Part shown: positions 45,360 through 54,712 of the stretch, in pieces
Numbering within the stretch: position 1 is the first letter of the stretch
Layout of the letters: each line of letters opens with the position of its first letter
DNA from: Flavobacteriia bacterium
GTDB lineage: Bacteria; Bacteroidota; Bacteroidia; Flavobacteriales; Flavobacteriaceae
Assembly (NCBI GenBank): GCA_004293045.1
Contig: RDXY01000012.1
Span: 1-64,000 of the forward strand
Reading direction: 5' to 3'
Length of the DNA: 64,000 nucleotides
Position numbers and translations under genes: made by a program
Notes under the pieces: model-generated
The model's database searches: none
What the model was told of the DNA's origin: nothing
What the model saw: the letters and a program-made list of their open reading frames with translations, nothing else

Positions 45360-47267
45360 ATGCGATTTAACACTATGCTAAATAAAGTATCTTCATATAT
45401 AATTAATACCTTAATTAAAGTTAAAATTCTACCCTCTTGGTTTATTTTGATATTCGATTTATTGTTAGTAGAACTTGTTAGTTTTGGTAGTTTAATTTTT
45501 TTGAAACTTATTTCTCATAGTTCCTACAAAGATTTATTATTGTATTATCTACTATTCAATTTAATAGTATTCTTCTTTGTTTTTTTACTTTTTAAAACTT
45601 CAAGAAGTATAGTTCGATATTCATCCTACGATGACGTACTAAAAATAATTAATTCTGTTTTATCTTCTTTTTTTATTTTAAGTATATCAAATTATTTCTT
45701 AAATTATAGATACGATATTTATTTTATTTCAACTTTTTTTATTGCAATTAATTGTTTTTTAATTTTATTAGTATTAATTACATTCAGGATATTTGTAAAA
45801 TATTTTTTTCAATTAATAAATAGCAGAAAATCAGAAGATTCTGTTAAAGATAGAATTGTTATTATTGGTGTTAATCGAAAAAATATATCTTTATTAGAAA
45901 TGTTGTCTTTACCATCGAGTAATTTTTCTTTAATTGCTTTTTTTGATATCAATCGTACCTTACATAAGAAAAAAATAGCAGGGATTCCTGTTATTTCAGA
46001 TGGTAAATCTGTAATTACACACTTAAGAGCTAAGAATGTCAAAAACATAATTATTGCAAAAAATTATTTTGATGAAGAATATGAAAATATACTATTTGAT
46101 TATTGTTTACAAAATAATATTAAAATTTTCAAACCCGAATTATTACAGAAATCAAACCCGAATGATTTAACCAATTTTCAAGAATATAAGTTAGAAGAAT
46201 TGTTATTCAGAAAAACTATTGAAATTGAAAATCCAAATATTATTAGACAATTTTCAAACAAAGTAGTATTGGTAACTGGTGGCGCAGGATCAATTGGTTC
46301 TGAATTAGCGAAACAAATCGTCGCATTTAATCCAAGTAAACTAATTATCGTAGATCAAGCAGAAACCCCGCTTCATGAAGTCGAATTGTTTTTCAATAAA
46401 AATTTATCAAAGTCGAATTGTGTATTTGAATTAATAGATGTTACTAATTATGATGAATTAGCGCTAATTTTTGAGTTACATCAACCAGATATTGTTTTTC
46501 ATGCTGCCGCATATAAACATGTGCCAATTTTAGAAAAAAATTTCAAACAAGCTATTAAAGTGAATGTTTTTGGAACAAAAAAATGTTTAGATTTAGCCAT
46601 TAAACATGATGTGGAAAAATTTATTTTTGTTTCAACAGATAAGGCGGTTAATCCAACTAATATTATGGGTGCCAGTAAAAGAATTGCAGAATTAATAGCC
46701 CAAAATATTTATAACAGCCAAAAAAGCTCCACTAAATTGGAAATCATGATAACTAGATTTGGAAACGTTTTGGGTTCTAATGGTTCTGTGGTTCATTTAT
46801 TTAAGCAACAAATAGCAGAAGGTGGCCCTGTTACCGTAACACATCCTGAAGTTACTAGATTTTTTATGACTATTCCAGAAGCATGTAAGCTAGTTATTGA
46901 AGCGGCTGCCATAGGGAATGGGGGTAATATTTATGTTTTTGATATGGGTAAATCTATTAAGATTGTTGATTTAGCAGAAAAAATGATTCGATTGGCTGGA
47001 AAAGTACCAGGTAAAGATATCTCCATACATTTTTCTGGAATGCGTCCTGGAGAGAAACTATATGAAGAAGTGCTTACCGAATGTTCAGAAACACAACCTA
47101 CCTATAATCCAAAAATAGTGATTGCGAAAGAGAAATCGGATTTAGTTAATTCTTTAGACCAGATTATGGATACGTTAAAAGACTTTAATTCGATGGATCG
47201 AGAGGAAGTGGTAAACTCAATTAAAAAACTAGTTCCTGAGTATCAAATTAATTCCACACAAACTTAA
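45360..47267 (+). CDS. CapD/PglF-like nucleoside-diphosphate-sugar 4,6-dehydratase
   Basis: About 635 residues from the ATG at 45360 (alternatives are 45330 and 45375). Four membrane segments in the first 150 residues precede a CoA-binding-like Rossmann domain (DRIVIIGVNRKNISLLEML) and the extended SDR domain from about 302 (VVLVTGGAGSIGSELAKQI). In the SDR part HAAAYKHVPILEKN, VSTDKAVNPTNIMGASKRIAE and TRFGNVLGSNGSVVHLF are diagnostic. It likely converts UDP-GlcNAc to a 4-keto-6-deoxy sugar at the membrane, the first step to bacillosamine- or FucNAc-type sugars. The product is not certain. Confidence 0.9.
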   Translation: MRFNTMLNKVSSYIINTLIKVKILPSWFILIFDLLLVELVSFGSLIFLKLISHSSYKDLLLYYLLFNLIVFFFVFLLFKTSRSIVRYSSYDDVLKIINSVLSSFFILSISNYFLNYRYDIYFISTFFIAINCFLILLVLITFRIFVKYFFQLINSRKSEDSVKDRIVIIGVNRKNISLLEMLSLPSSNFSLIAFFDINRTLHKKKIAGIPVISDGKSVITHLRAKNVKNIIIAKNYFDEEYENILFDYCLQNNIKIFKPELLQKSNPNDLTNFQEYKLEELLFRKTIEIENPNIIRQFSNKVVLVTGGAGSIGSELAKQIVAFNPSKLIIVDQAETPLHEVELFFNKNLSKSNCVFELIDVTNYDELALIFELHQPDIVFHAAAYKHVPILEKNFKQAIKVNVFGTKKCLDLAIKHDVEKFIFVSTDKAVNPTNIMGASKRIAELIAQNIYNSQKSSTKLEIMITRFGNVLGSNGSVVHLFKQQIAEGGPVTVTHPEVTRFFMTIPEACKLVIEAAAIGNGGNIYVFDMGKSIKIVDLAEKMIRLAGKVPGKDISIHFSGMRPGEKLYEEVLTECSETQPTYNPKIVIAKEKSDLVNSLDQIMDTLKDFNSMDREEVVNSIKKLVPEYQINSTQT

Positions 47268-47364
47268 TTTCAATTAGGCAATTTCATTACACATTTTTGT
47301 TATTAATTAAAATTTTATCTAAAATAATTATATATTAGCCAATATTTTATTAAAAATTTACAAA

Positions 47365-49278
47365 TTGAATAGAATTATTTGGATATTACTCTTGTTATTA
47401 ATAAGCACAAATGTTTTTGCTCAGTGTAATTGGTATACTGCTAATACAGCATGTACTTCTAATGCTCCAACGGCTCTTGGTCAATCTATAACTTGTACTC
47501 CTCCTGATAACAATGCAGGACGAAGAAATTTTGTTGTAAATAACATGATTTCAAATAATGTTTATAGAATTTCTAATTGCGGTTCAGGATATGACACTCA
47601 ATTAACTATAAGAAATGCAGTTGGTGATGTCGTAGGATACAATGATGATAATGGGCCTGATTGTACTGTTTTTGAAGGACCTGCTTCTTTAGATTTTGTT
47701 TGTCCCTCTAATGGGCAATACTGGATTCAATTAAACAGGTACAATTGTCAAACCGGAAGTACTATTGATAATGGTGCAATCACGGTTACACTTATTTCTA
47801 ATGCAACTACAACTTGTTCCACTACAGCTATAACTTTAACAGCTTCTAGTACAACACCGGTGAATTGGTATTCCGGTTCTTGCAGCGGTTCTCTAATTGG
47901 GACTGGCACAACTATTTCTGTTTCTCCAAACACAACGACAACGTACTATGCCTCAAGTAGTAGTTGGCCGACTTGTATGAATACCATTGTTAATGTTACT
48001 CCATCACTAGCTAATGTTAACGCAGGAAATGATGTATCGATATGCAGTGGAGCTTCAACGCCATTGGCTGGTAGCACTGCTACAACAGCGCTTTGTTCAA
48101 GTACAAGCACCCTTACAAATTCTACAAATTATGCGGTCCCAGATGACAATGCAATAGGTGGAAGTTCTATAATTAATGTGTCTTCTAGTTGTGGAACAGC
48201 TGCTGAAATAGTATCTGTAAAAGTGAATATTAATCATTTATGGGTTCAAGATTTAGATATTAGTTTAATTGCACCTAATGGCTCTACAATTAATTTATCA
48301 AGTGATAATGGTGGTTCTGGATCTAACTATATTAATACAGTTTTTACCGCAAGTGGACTTATGTCTATAACATCAGGTACAGCACCGTTTACTGGTATCT
48401 ATATCCCTGAAGAGCCCTTTTCTAATTTAACAGGTAGTGCGGTTGGTAATTGGACCTTAAAAGTTGTTGATGATGAAATAATAATTGGAGGAACAATAGT
48501 AAATTGGAGTATTGTCGTAAAAACAAATCAAAATGCACTAGTTACTTATTCTTGGTCTCCCACAACAGGTTTGAGCAACTCAAATATTTCCAACCCTATT
48601 GCGTCTCCAACTACAACTACTACCTACACAATGACGGCTACCGTAAATGGATGTAGCGCTTCAGATTCAGTTATTGTGAGTTTATATCCAGTTTTAATCG
48701 CTGGAGTTCATAATTCCTCACCATTAACCCAATGTGCGGGTTATAATCCAGCGGTATTAACTTTTACCACAAATCCAACAGGAGGGAATGGTAATTATAC
48801 GTATCAGTGGCAATTAAATACCGTTGATATATTAAATGCAACCAGTAACTCTTATGATCCTAATCCAATATTAATAGCAGGTGTTTATTCTTACCGATGT
48901 AAAATAACGGATGGATGTGGAAGTACGGTTTTTACAATTCCAAAAGAGATTACTATTGTTGCAGATCCTAATCAGCCAAGTTGCTTAAAATTTCCCAACT
49001 TGCCTAGTGTTTGTGTTGGTACTTCGCTAACACTTCAAAATTGTATGTTTGGGAGTCAAACCGGCTTGTCTTGTCCTTTTGAATATTCTTATTCAATTGA
49101 TGGAGGAGTAAGTTGGTCTTCAACCTCTACAACCATCCCTAATTTTTCTGCTAATGGAACAACAAATTTAATTCGGGCAAGAGTTTCAAATTGTGGCTCT
49201 TGTAATGCCTCTTCATGGATGGTTTATTCATGGAATATTTATCCTACACCTTCAACCACTAATATTAACCATAATTAA
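47365..49278 (+). CDS. secreted protein with proprotein-convertase P-domain and Ig-like repeats
   Basis: The protein has 637 residues from a TTG; no ATG is near. The signal peptide is MNRIIWILLLLLISTNVFAQ. A cysteine-rich region comes first (about 21-140), then Ig-like strands (ITLTASSTTPVNWYSGSC). The P/Homo-B domain lies at about 270-390 (AEIVSVKVNINHLWVQDLDISLIAPNGSTINLSS, SGTAPFTGIYIPEEPFSNLTGSAVGNWTLKVVDDEI), and more Ig-like units follow. No T9SS sorting domain is present at the end, which finishes PTPSTTNINHN. It begins a three-gene set with the next two. Confidence 0.8.
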   Translation: MNRIIWILLLLLISTNVFAQCNWYTANTACTSNAPTALGQSITCTPPDNNAGRRNFVVNNMISNNVYRISNCGSGYDTQLTIRNAVGDVVGYNDDNGPDCTVFEGPASLDFVCPSNGQYWIQLNRYNCQTGSTIDNGAITVTLISNATTTCSTTAITLTASSTTPVNWYSGSCSGSLIGTGTTISVSPNTTTTYYASSSSWPTCMNTIVNVTPSLANVNAGNDVSICSGASTPLAGSTATTALCSSTSTLTNSTNYAVPDDNAIGGSSIINVSSSCGTAAEIVSVKVNINHLWVQDLDISLIAPNGSTINLSSDNGGSGSNYINTVFTASGLMSITSGTAPFTGIYIPEEPFSNLTGSAVGNWTLKVVDDEIIIGGTIVNWSIVVKTNQNALVTYSWSPTTGLSNSNISNPIASPTTTTTYTMTATVNGCSASDSVIVSLYPVLIAGVHNSSPLTQCAGYNPAVLTFTTNPTGGNGNYTYQWQLNTVDILNATSNSYDPNPILIAGVYSYRCKITDGCGSTVFTIPKEITIVADPNQPSCLKFPNLPSVCVGTSLTLQNCMFGSQTGLSCPFEYSYSIDGGVSWSSTSTTIPNFSANGTTNLIRARVSNCGSCNASSWMVYSWNIYPTPSTTNINHN

Positions 49279-49313
49279 AATAAATTATTAACTAAAAACA
49301 ATTACTTAACATT

Positions 49314-49892
49314 ATGAAAACAAATTTTATTCAAAAACTATTCTTTATGCTAGTTGTCCTATTTGGACTTAATTTTTCAAATGCTCAGCAAACCATTTGG
49401 CAAGGATGTGCTACCGCAACTTATTCAGTTACCAATACAGCAGGCTCTACTTACGCTTGGAGTGTTACCCCTTCAGCAGGAACCATTAGTGGAAATACAA
49501 CAAATGCAATTGGTATCGACTGGACAGGTGTAGCAACTGGTACTTACACAGTTTCAGTCACTGAAACCAACAGCAATGGTTGTCCGGGAACGCCTCAAGA
49601 TGTTTTAGTAACTATTATTGCCACTCCAACAGCTGCTGCAACAGTTACGCCACCAACATGTTCTGTAGCTACTGCGACTATTGAAGTTACTGCTCCAATA
49701 GGTACTGGATATCAATACAGTATTGATAATGGGGTTACTTGGCAATCCTCTACAACATTCGCTAATATAGCAGCTAATACAACTTATAATGTTAAAGTAA
49801 AAAGCCAAACGGGATGTTTGACTAGCGCAACACCAGTAGTAGTAATTCCTCAACCTGTAGGACCAACTACTTCTCCAATCACATTCAATTAA
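49314..49892 (+). CDS. small secreted Ig-like protein
   Basis: The protein has 192 residues with a signal peptide (MKTNFIQKLFFMLVVLFGLNFSNAQ). It has an Ig-like/PKD-type unit (STYAWSVTPSAGTISG... GTYTVSVTETNSNGCPGTP). A second unit of SprB-like character follows (IEVTAPIGTGYQYSIDNGVTWQSSTTFANIAANTTYNVKVKSQTGC). No sorting domain is visible and it ends PQPVGPTTSPITFN. The first unit is clearly homologous to the first unit of the next protein. The function is unknown; adhesin-associated is plausible. Gaps of 35 and 4 bases to its neighbours indicate an operon. Confidence 0.75.
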   Translation: MKTNFIQKLFFMLVVLFGLNFSNAQQTIWQGCATATYSVTNTAGSTYAWSVTPSAGTISGNTTNAIGIDWTGVATGTYTVSVTETNSNGCPGTPQDVLVTIIATPTAAATVTPPTCSVATATIEVTAPIGTGYQYSIDNGVTWQSSTTFANIAANTTYNVKVKSQTGCLTSATPVVVIPQPVGPTTSPITFN

Positions 49893-49896
49893 TAGA

Positions 49897-50994
49897 GTGT
49901 TGGTTTTAAAAAATAATATTTCAATTTCACTAGCTCATTTTGGGCTAGTGAAGTTGTTTGTTATTTTTTTTATTTCAATGCATTCTTCTTATGCACAGCA
50001 AAATATCTGTGTAGGCAGCATTACTAATTACAAAGTAGATGAATTAGAAAATGGAGGAAATGGGACACTAGGTTCTACGTATCAATGGATGGTTGTAAAT
50101 CCTCTTTTTCAAGGAATTATTACTTTTACATCACCTCCTAACACTAATGCAATTACGATAAATTGGTTAAATACGCCTCCTGGTACTTACACCCTAAAAG
50201 TTGTCGAGACCAATTCTGTTGGTTGTAATAGTGTTCAAAACATGCAAATTAGTATTTTTAATATCCCTCAAATAGACCTTTCTGATCAGCTTGTTTGTGT
50301 TGATCCATCAACAGGACAATTTATAAATCCGGTTTTACTACAATCCGGTCTATCAAACACACAGTATAGTTTCCAATGGTTTCGTAATGGGGTATTAATC
50401 TCAAATAATTCAAATGTAGTGGTGACTACTTCGGGTAATTATACAGTTATCGCAACACATTTATTAAGTGGTTGTACCACAACTTCAAGTGCATTAATTT
50501 CAATTTCTTCCGCACCAATAGCCACTGTATCTGTAGACAACCCATTTAATGATACACAACTAATTCAAGTAACCCTAGTCAGTGGTTTTGGAGAGTATGA
50601 ATATGCATTAAATAATGGATCTTTTCAAGATGCAGCTAATTTTACAGTAGAAGAGCCAGGGGTATATCAGGTTACAGTAAGAGATAAAAAATTTTGTGGT
50701 GAAACTACCTTGACAGCACATGTAATTAATTATCCAAAATTCTTTACTCCAAATAATGATGGATACAATGACTTTTGGAACATAATAGGATTGCCCCCAA
50801 ATTATAATGCAAAAGTTTCTATATTTGATAGATATGGAAAATTATTGTATCAATTCAACCCGAAATATTCAAACTGGAACGGGCAGTACAATAACAATTC
50901 GGTTCCCTCAACCGACTATTGGTTTACCATTGATTATTCAGATGAATTAAACCGTAAATTTTCTTTTAAATCTCATTTTTCTTTGATTAGATAA
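49897..50994 (+). CDS. T9SS type B (gliding-associated C-terminal) Ig-like surface protein
   Basis: 365 residues from the GTG at 49897, four bases after the previous stop; GTG at 49948 would give a shorter signal peptide (VKLFVIFFISMHSSYA). Ig-like domains follow (STYQWMVVNP... GTYTLKVVETNSVGC; YSFQWFRNGVLISNNSNVVVTTSGNYTVIA). The C-terminus FTPNNDGYNDFWNIIGLPPNYNAKVSIFDRYGKLLYQFNPKYSNWNGQYNN... is a T9SS type B sorting domain. It would be exported across the outer membrane and attached or released. A perfect 9-bp hairpin lies inside its start region. Confidence 0.8.
   Translation: MLVLKNNISISLAHFGLVKLFVIFFISMHSSYAQQNICVGSITNYKVDELENGGNGTLGSTYQWMVVNPLFQGIITFTSPPNTNAITINWLNTPPGTYTLKVVETNSVGCNSVQNMQISIFNIPQIDLSDQLVCVDPSTGQFINPVLLQSGLSNTQYSFQWFRNGVLISNNSNVVVTTSGNYTVIATHLLSGCTTTSSALISISSAPIATVSVDNPFNDTQLIQVTLVSGFGEYEYALNNGSFQDAANFTVEEPGVYQVTVRDKKFCGETTLTAHVINYPKFFTPNNDGYNDFWNIIGLPPNYNAKVSIFDRYGKLLYQFNPKYSNWNGQYNNNSVPSTDYWFTIDYSDELNRKFSFKSHFSLIR
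49926..49952 (+). other. perfect 9-bp hairpin inside the type B gene start region
   Basis: TTCACTAGC (49926-49934) and GCTAGTGAA (49944-49952) pair around a 9-base loop and are followed by a T-rich stretch (GTTGTTTGTTATTTTTTTT). It may be a terminator, attenuator or structure that hides the GTG at 49948. Confidence 0.6.
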
Positions 50995-51239
50995 TTAAAA
51001 TTATATTAATTTTTATAAAAGATTACATGTAATTTTTAATATAGTTGTTTTTGTAAACGACAATTATTTAAATTATTCATACCCCAACATTTATTTTTAT
51101 TAATGTGAATTTTAAAAATTTAATTAACTTAATTTTTAATTAACTTAAATTTAATTTTTCAACTTTTTTCAACTTTTTTCCATCAATTTATTTAACATAA
51201 TGATGATAATGTGTAAACGCACATTTATGTTGTAATTTT

Positions 51240-51247
51240 TAGTTTTG
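51240..51247 (+). promoter_or_regulatory. -7 element (TAGTTTTG) of the T9SS beta-helix gene
   Basis: An exact TAnnTTTG match 27 bases before the ATG at 51275. It overlaps the in-frame TTG at 51245, ruling that start out. The preceding 240 bases are A+T-rich, with short direct repeats and a 12-bp palindrome (ATTACATGTAAT, 51022-51033). Confidence 0.45.
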
Positions 51248-51274
51248 AAAAGTTTTAATTTAAATTATATTAAC

Positions 51275-54200
51275 ATGAAAAAAAATTATTTAGTTCTCCT
51301 TTTCGCTCTTATAGCAAATTTGGGAATGGCTCAAATAGAGCAAGTTACTTATCGTGGTGGTTTTGACCCAGCCCTTTCTACTCAATGGACAGATAGTTGG
51401 ACAAATTTTGATCCACAAAATGCGGTTTATCCAGATGTTACAGGTATAATCACACAAGGTTCTACAGCAACAACTGTAATTTCAAATGACATTACATCAA
51501 ACACTACTTGGGTTACAGGTAGAGTTTATGAGCTTAATGGAACTATTTATGTTCGTAACAATGCTACATTAACTATTCAACCTGGTGTTATCATCAGAAG
51601 TAATGTTGCGGCTTCCGCTTTGTTTGTAACTAGAGGGTCTAAATTAAACGCTATTGGAACGGCCTCTCAGCCTATTGTTTTTACTTCTAAAAATGCTGCT
51701 GGATCAAGAAACAGAGGCGACTGGGGTGGAATAGTACTTTTAGGTAAAGGTAGAGTTAATCAAGGTACAGGAACTAATTTTATTGAAGGAGTTTCACAAA
51801 CAGTGGATACTCAATATGGTGGTGGATCTGCTCCTATTAATAATGACAATTCTGGTACATTAAAATATGTAAGAATTGAATTTGCTGGTTATGTATATTC
51901 TCCTAACAATGAGTTAAACGGTTTAACAATGGGTGGTGTTGGAAGTGGCACAACTATTGATTATGTTCAGGTTTCTTATTCAAATGATGATTCTTTTGAA
52001 TGGTTTGGAGGTTCTGTAGACTGTAAGCATTTAGTTGCTTTAAATGGTTTAGATGATGATTTTGATACAGATTTTGGTTTCAATGGAAGAGTTCAATTTG
52101 GACTTTCAATAAAAGATCCATTAGCAGCAGATATTTCTACTTCAGAGTGTTTTGAATCTGATAATTATGCTGGAGACGGAAATCCTGCCTCATTAAATAG
52201 CCCTTATAGCACATGGCGTACATCTGCTATTTTTTCAAACTTTACTTGTTTAGGTCCTGTATATAGAGCGACTTTGTCTACACCGGCACTTTCTGTAAAC
52301 GGGTTACATGATAAAGCTTTAAGAATTAGAAGAGCATCGGAATTAAAAGTTTTTAATTCACTTTTCCTTGATTTTAAAAGAGGTTTAGTACTTGAGAATA
52401 ATTCAATTGCTAATTTTAACACGTTAAATCTTGTTAAATTCCAAAACAATATTATCTCTAGTTCTGGTGCAGCTTTAGTTGGTGGTCTTTCAACTCAATA
52501 TGATGCTTCAGGTAATACTACAACTACAACTGCAACTACAAGTTTGTTAGTAAATCCTTACCCAGCAGTATCTTCTGCGTCAGGTCAAGTAACTTATGCT
52601 GGTTTAGATTACAGACCAGGTTCACAATCTATTGCTGCTTCTGGTGCGTCATTTAGTGATGCTACTTTTACAGGAATTTTAACAGTTATCCCTACAGATA
52701 ATCCTATTGTAACTACTCCTATTACTAACTGTAAAGGTGCTGTTGCACAACCATTAAATGTTGTGGCGGCTCCTGGAACAGTTTTAAGATGGTATACAAC
52801 TAATACAGCAACTGCACCTTTTACATTAACACAACCTACTATTTCTACAAGTGCTGTTGGTACTAGAACAATTTATGTTGCACAATATAATGCTACAACA
52901 AATCAAACGAGTTCAAAAGTTGCAATTGTAATTAATACAGTAGCAGCGCCTGCTGTTGCTTTAGCAGCAATCACTAATGGAGACGACACAGCTGCAATTA
53001 CTCAAATTGGGGCTTATGTGGGTACTACAACTCCAGTAACTTACAAAGTGCCTGCATCTACTGAAGTAGGTGTAACAGGTTATAACTGGACGTTACCATT
53101 AGGAGTAAACTTGGTTAGTCAAACTCAACTTGGTAACGAAATTGTTGTTAACTTTAATAATGTACCATTTGGTGCTGAGGCTTATGGATCAATTGCAGTG
53201 CAAACAGTAAATGCTGCGGGATGTTTTGGAGTTAAAAAAGAAGTTAAATTAACTAAAGTTTTACCAGCTGCACCTGCTACAATTGTATTAAAAGATGCTG
53301 GTGTTACAAAAACTACTTTTGCTCAATACATGGGAACTAATAAAGAATTAGATGTTGTTGCAGCATCTGTTGCAGTAGCTTCATCATATGTTTGGGAATT
53401 GCCTACAGGTGTTACTCCTATTTATGGTACTGCTGGTACTCCAGTTGTAAAGTATTATTCTGTTTATCCGTTTATTAATACTATTTCTGCTGCTCCAGCT
53501 ACTAGTTCAGCTAATGCAGGTGTAGTATATTATAAAGTTACTGAGACTACTTATAGTAATGGTATTGTAAAACAAGAAGGAAGAAAAATCAGAATTGGAG
53601 GAACTAATCCTGCAGGAGTAGTTTTTACAGCTCTTGATGAAGAATTAACTAACTTAACTAATGAAGGTGTTGCAGTTAATCCAATTTTCCCAATAATTTC
53701 TACAACGTTGCCTACTATCAAAGTTAATTTTGCTGGGGTTACAAGTTCAAATTCATTTAATTATTCAACTACTGCTGCAACGCCAGTTTCTACTAATGTA
53801 TTGAGAATAGGAGTTAAGTCTAGAAATGGTGTTGGTGTTTCATCAACAAATAATGCAAGTGCAACTTTACCTACAACAACTTCAACTGCAAAATTACTTA
53901 CTTTAAAAGCTACTTTACCAGCTGCAGTTTCAGCTATATCAGGTCAGTTAACAGCTTTATGTTCTGGATCTACTGTTAACTATACTTTAACGGCTTCCGC
54001 ATTAGCTAGTTCTTATATTATTACTGCACCTGCAGGTTGTGTGGTTACTTCGGAAGCATCTCCAAGTAATACTAGTAATGTGTTGTCAATTAGTGGATTA
54101 ACTTTTTCAGTTACTTATCCAGCTAATTTTACTATCACGGCTTCTACTTTAGTTGCTAACAAAACTTTAGTAGTTACTTCAGTAAACGGGATGGGAAATA

Positions 54201-54538
54201 GTCTTACAAATAAGAGTTTTAACTTAACTACTGTTGGTTGTAACCAAACACCAGTAACAAAACTTTCAGAAGTGACTACAGTTTCTTCAGTTGTTATTTA
54301 TCCAAACCCAGTTATGGATATGTTTAACATGGAAATTAATGTACCACAAAACAGTAACATGGAAATGTCAATGGTTAATTTAAATGGTTCTGTAATATTT
54401 ACAAAACAAATAGAATTGACTGCTGGTAGTAATGTTATTACAGAAAATATTTCTTCATTAAGTAATGGAGTTTATTTAGTAAGGTTGTTTAATTTATCAA
54501 ATAATGAAGTAATTGTTAAAAAATTAATAAAGAATTAA
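51275..54538 (+). CDS. T9SS type A-sorted surface protein with beta-helix-like N-terminal region
   Basis: The protein has about 1,087 residues. The signal peptide is MKKNYLVLLFALIANLGMAQ. A conserved segment (NNATLTIQPGVIIRSN, RGSKLNAIGTASQPIVFTSKNAAGSRNRGDWGGIVLLGKG, LKYVRIEFAGY, GLTMGGVGSGTTIDYVQVSYSNDDSFEWFGGSVDCKHLVALNGLDDDFDTDFGFNG) resembles parallel beta-helix surface proteins that stand next to TonB receptors in Bacteroidota. Long Thr/Ala/Ser/Val-rich Ig-like regions follow. The C-terminus VIYPNPVMDMFNMEINVPQNSNMEMSMVNLNGSVIFTK... NGVYLVRLFNLSNNEVIVKKLIKN is a type A sorting domain. A terminator separates it from the receptor gene. The ligand is unknown. Confidence 0.85.
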   Translation: MKKNYLVLLFALIANLGMAQIEQVTYRGGFDPALSTQWTDSWTNFDPQNAVYPDVTGIITQGSTATTVISNDITSNTTWVTGRVYELNGTIYVRNNATLTIQPGVIIRSNVAASALFVTRGSKLNAIGTASQPIVFTSKNAAGSRNRGDWGGIVLLGKGRVNQGTGTNFIEGVSQTVDTQYGGGSAPINNDNSGTLKYVRIEFAGYVYSPNNELNGLTMGGVGSGTTIDYVQVSYSNDDSFEWFGGSVDCKHLVALNGLDDDFDTDFGFNGRVQFGLSIKDPLAADISTSECFESDNYAGDGNPASLNSPYSTWRTSAIFSNFTCLGPVYRATLSTPALSVNGLHDKALRIRRASELKVFNSLFLDFKRGLVLENNSIANFNTLNLVKFQNNIISSSGAALVGGLSTQYDASGNTTTTTATTSLLVNPYPAVSSASGQVTYAGLDYRPGSQSIAASGASFSDATFTGILTVIPTDNPIVTTPITNCKGAVAQPLNVVAAPGTVLRWYTTNTATAPFTLTQPTISTSAVGTRTIYVAQYNATTNQTSSKVAIVINTVAAPAVALAAITNGDDTAAITQIGAYVGTTTPVTYKVPASTEVGVTGYNWTLPLGVNLVSQTQLGNEIVVNFNNVPFGAEAYGSIAVQTVNAAGCFGVKKEVKLTKVLPAAPATIVLKDAGVTKTTFAQYMGTNKELDVVAASVAVASSYVWELPTGVTPIYGTAGTPVVKYYSVYPFINTISAAPATSSANAGVVYYKVTETTYSNGIVKQEGRKIRIGGTNPAGVVFTALDEELTNLTNEGVAVNPIFPIISTTLPTIKVNFAGVTSSNSFNYSTTAATPVSTNVLRIGVKSRNGVGVSSTNNASATLPTTTSTAKLLTLKATLPAAVSAISGQLTALCSGSTVNYTLTASALASSYIITAPAGCVVTSEASPSNTSNVLSISGLTFSVTYPANFTITASTLVANKTLVVTSVNGMGNSLTNKSFNLTTVGCNQTPVTKLSEVTTVSSVVIYPNPVMDMFNMEINVPQNSNMEMSMVNLNGSVIFTKQIELTAGSNVITENISSLSNGVYLVRLFNLSNNEVIVKKLIKN

Positions 54539-54559
54539 TTTATTAGTTAATAAATTTTA

Positions 54560-54590
54560 ATAGGGAGCTATATGCTCCCTATTTTTTTAT
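54560..54590 (+). terminator. terminator of the T9SS beta-helix gene
   Basis: TAGGGAGC and GCTCCCTA pair around TATAT, followed by seven T residues. Confidence 0.88.
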
Positions 54591-54679
54591 GTTTTTTTAC
54601 TGTGTTTGTCATCAATTTATTAACTAATAAATTAATATATATTTAATTTTTAGCTAACATCAAAATTTTATTAATAGCA

Positions 54680-54687
54680 TATTTTTG
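54680..54687 (+). promoter_or_regulatory. -7 element (TATTTTTG) of the TonB-receptor gene
   Basis: An exact TAnnTTTG match 26 bases before the receptor ATG at 54713. Confidence 0.45.
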
Positions 54688-54712
54688 CCATAATTATTTA
54701 AAATTAAATCAA

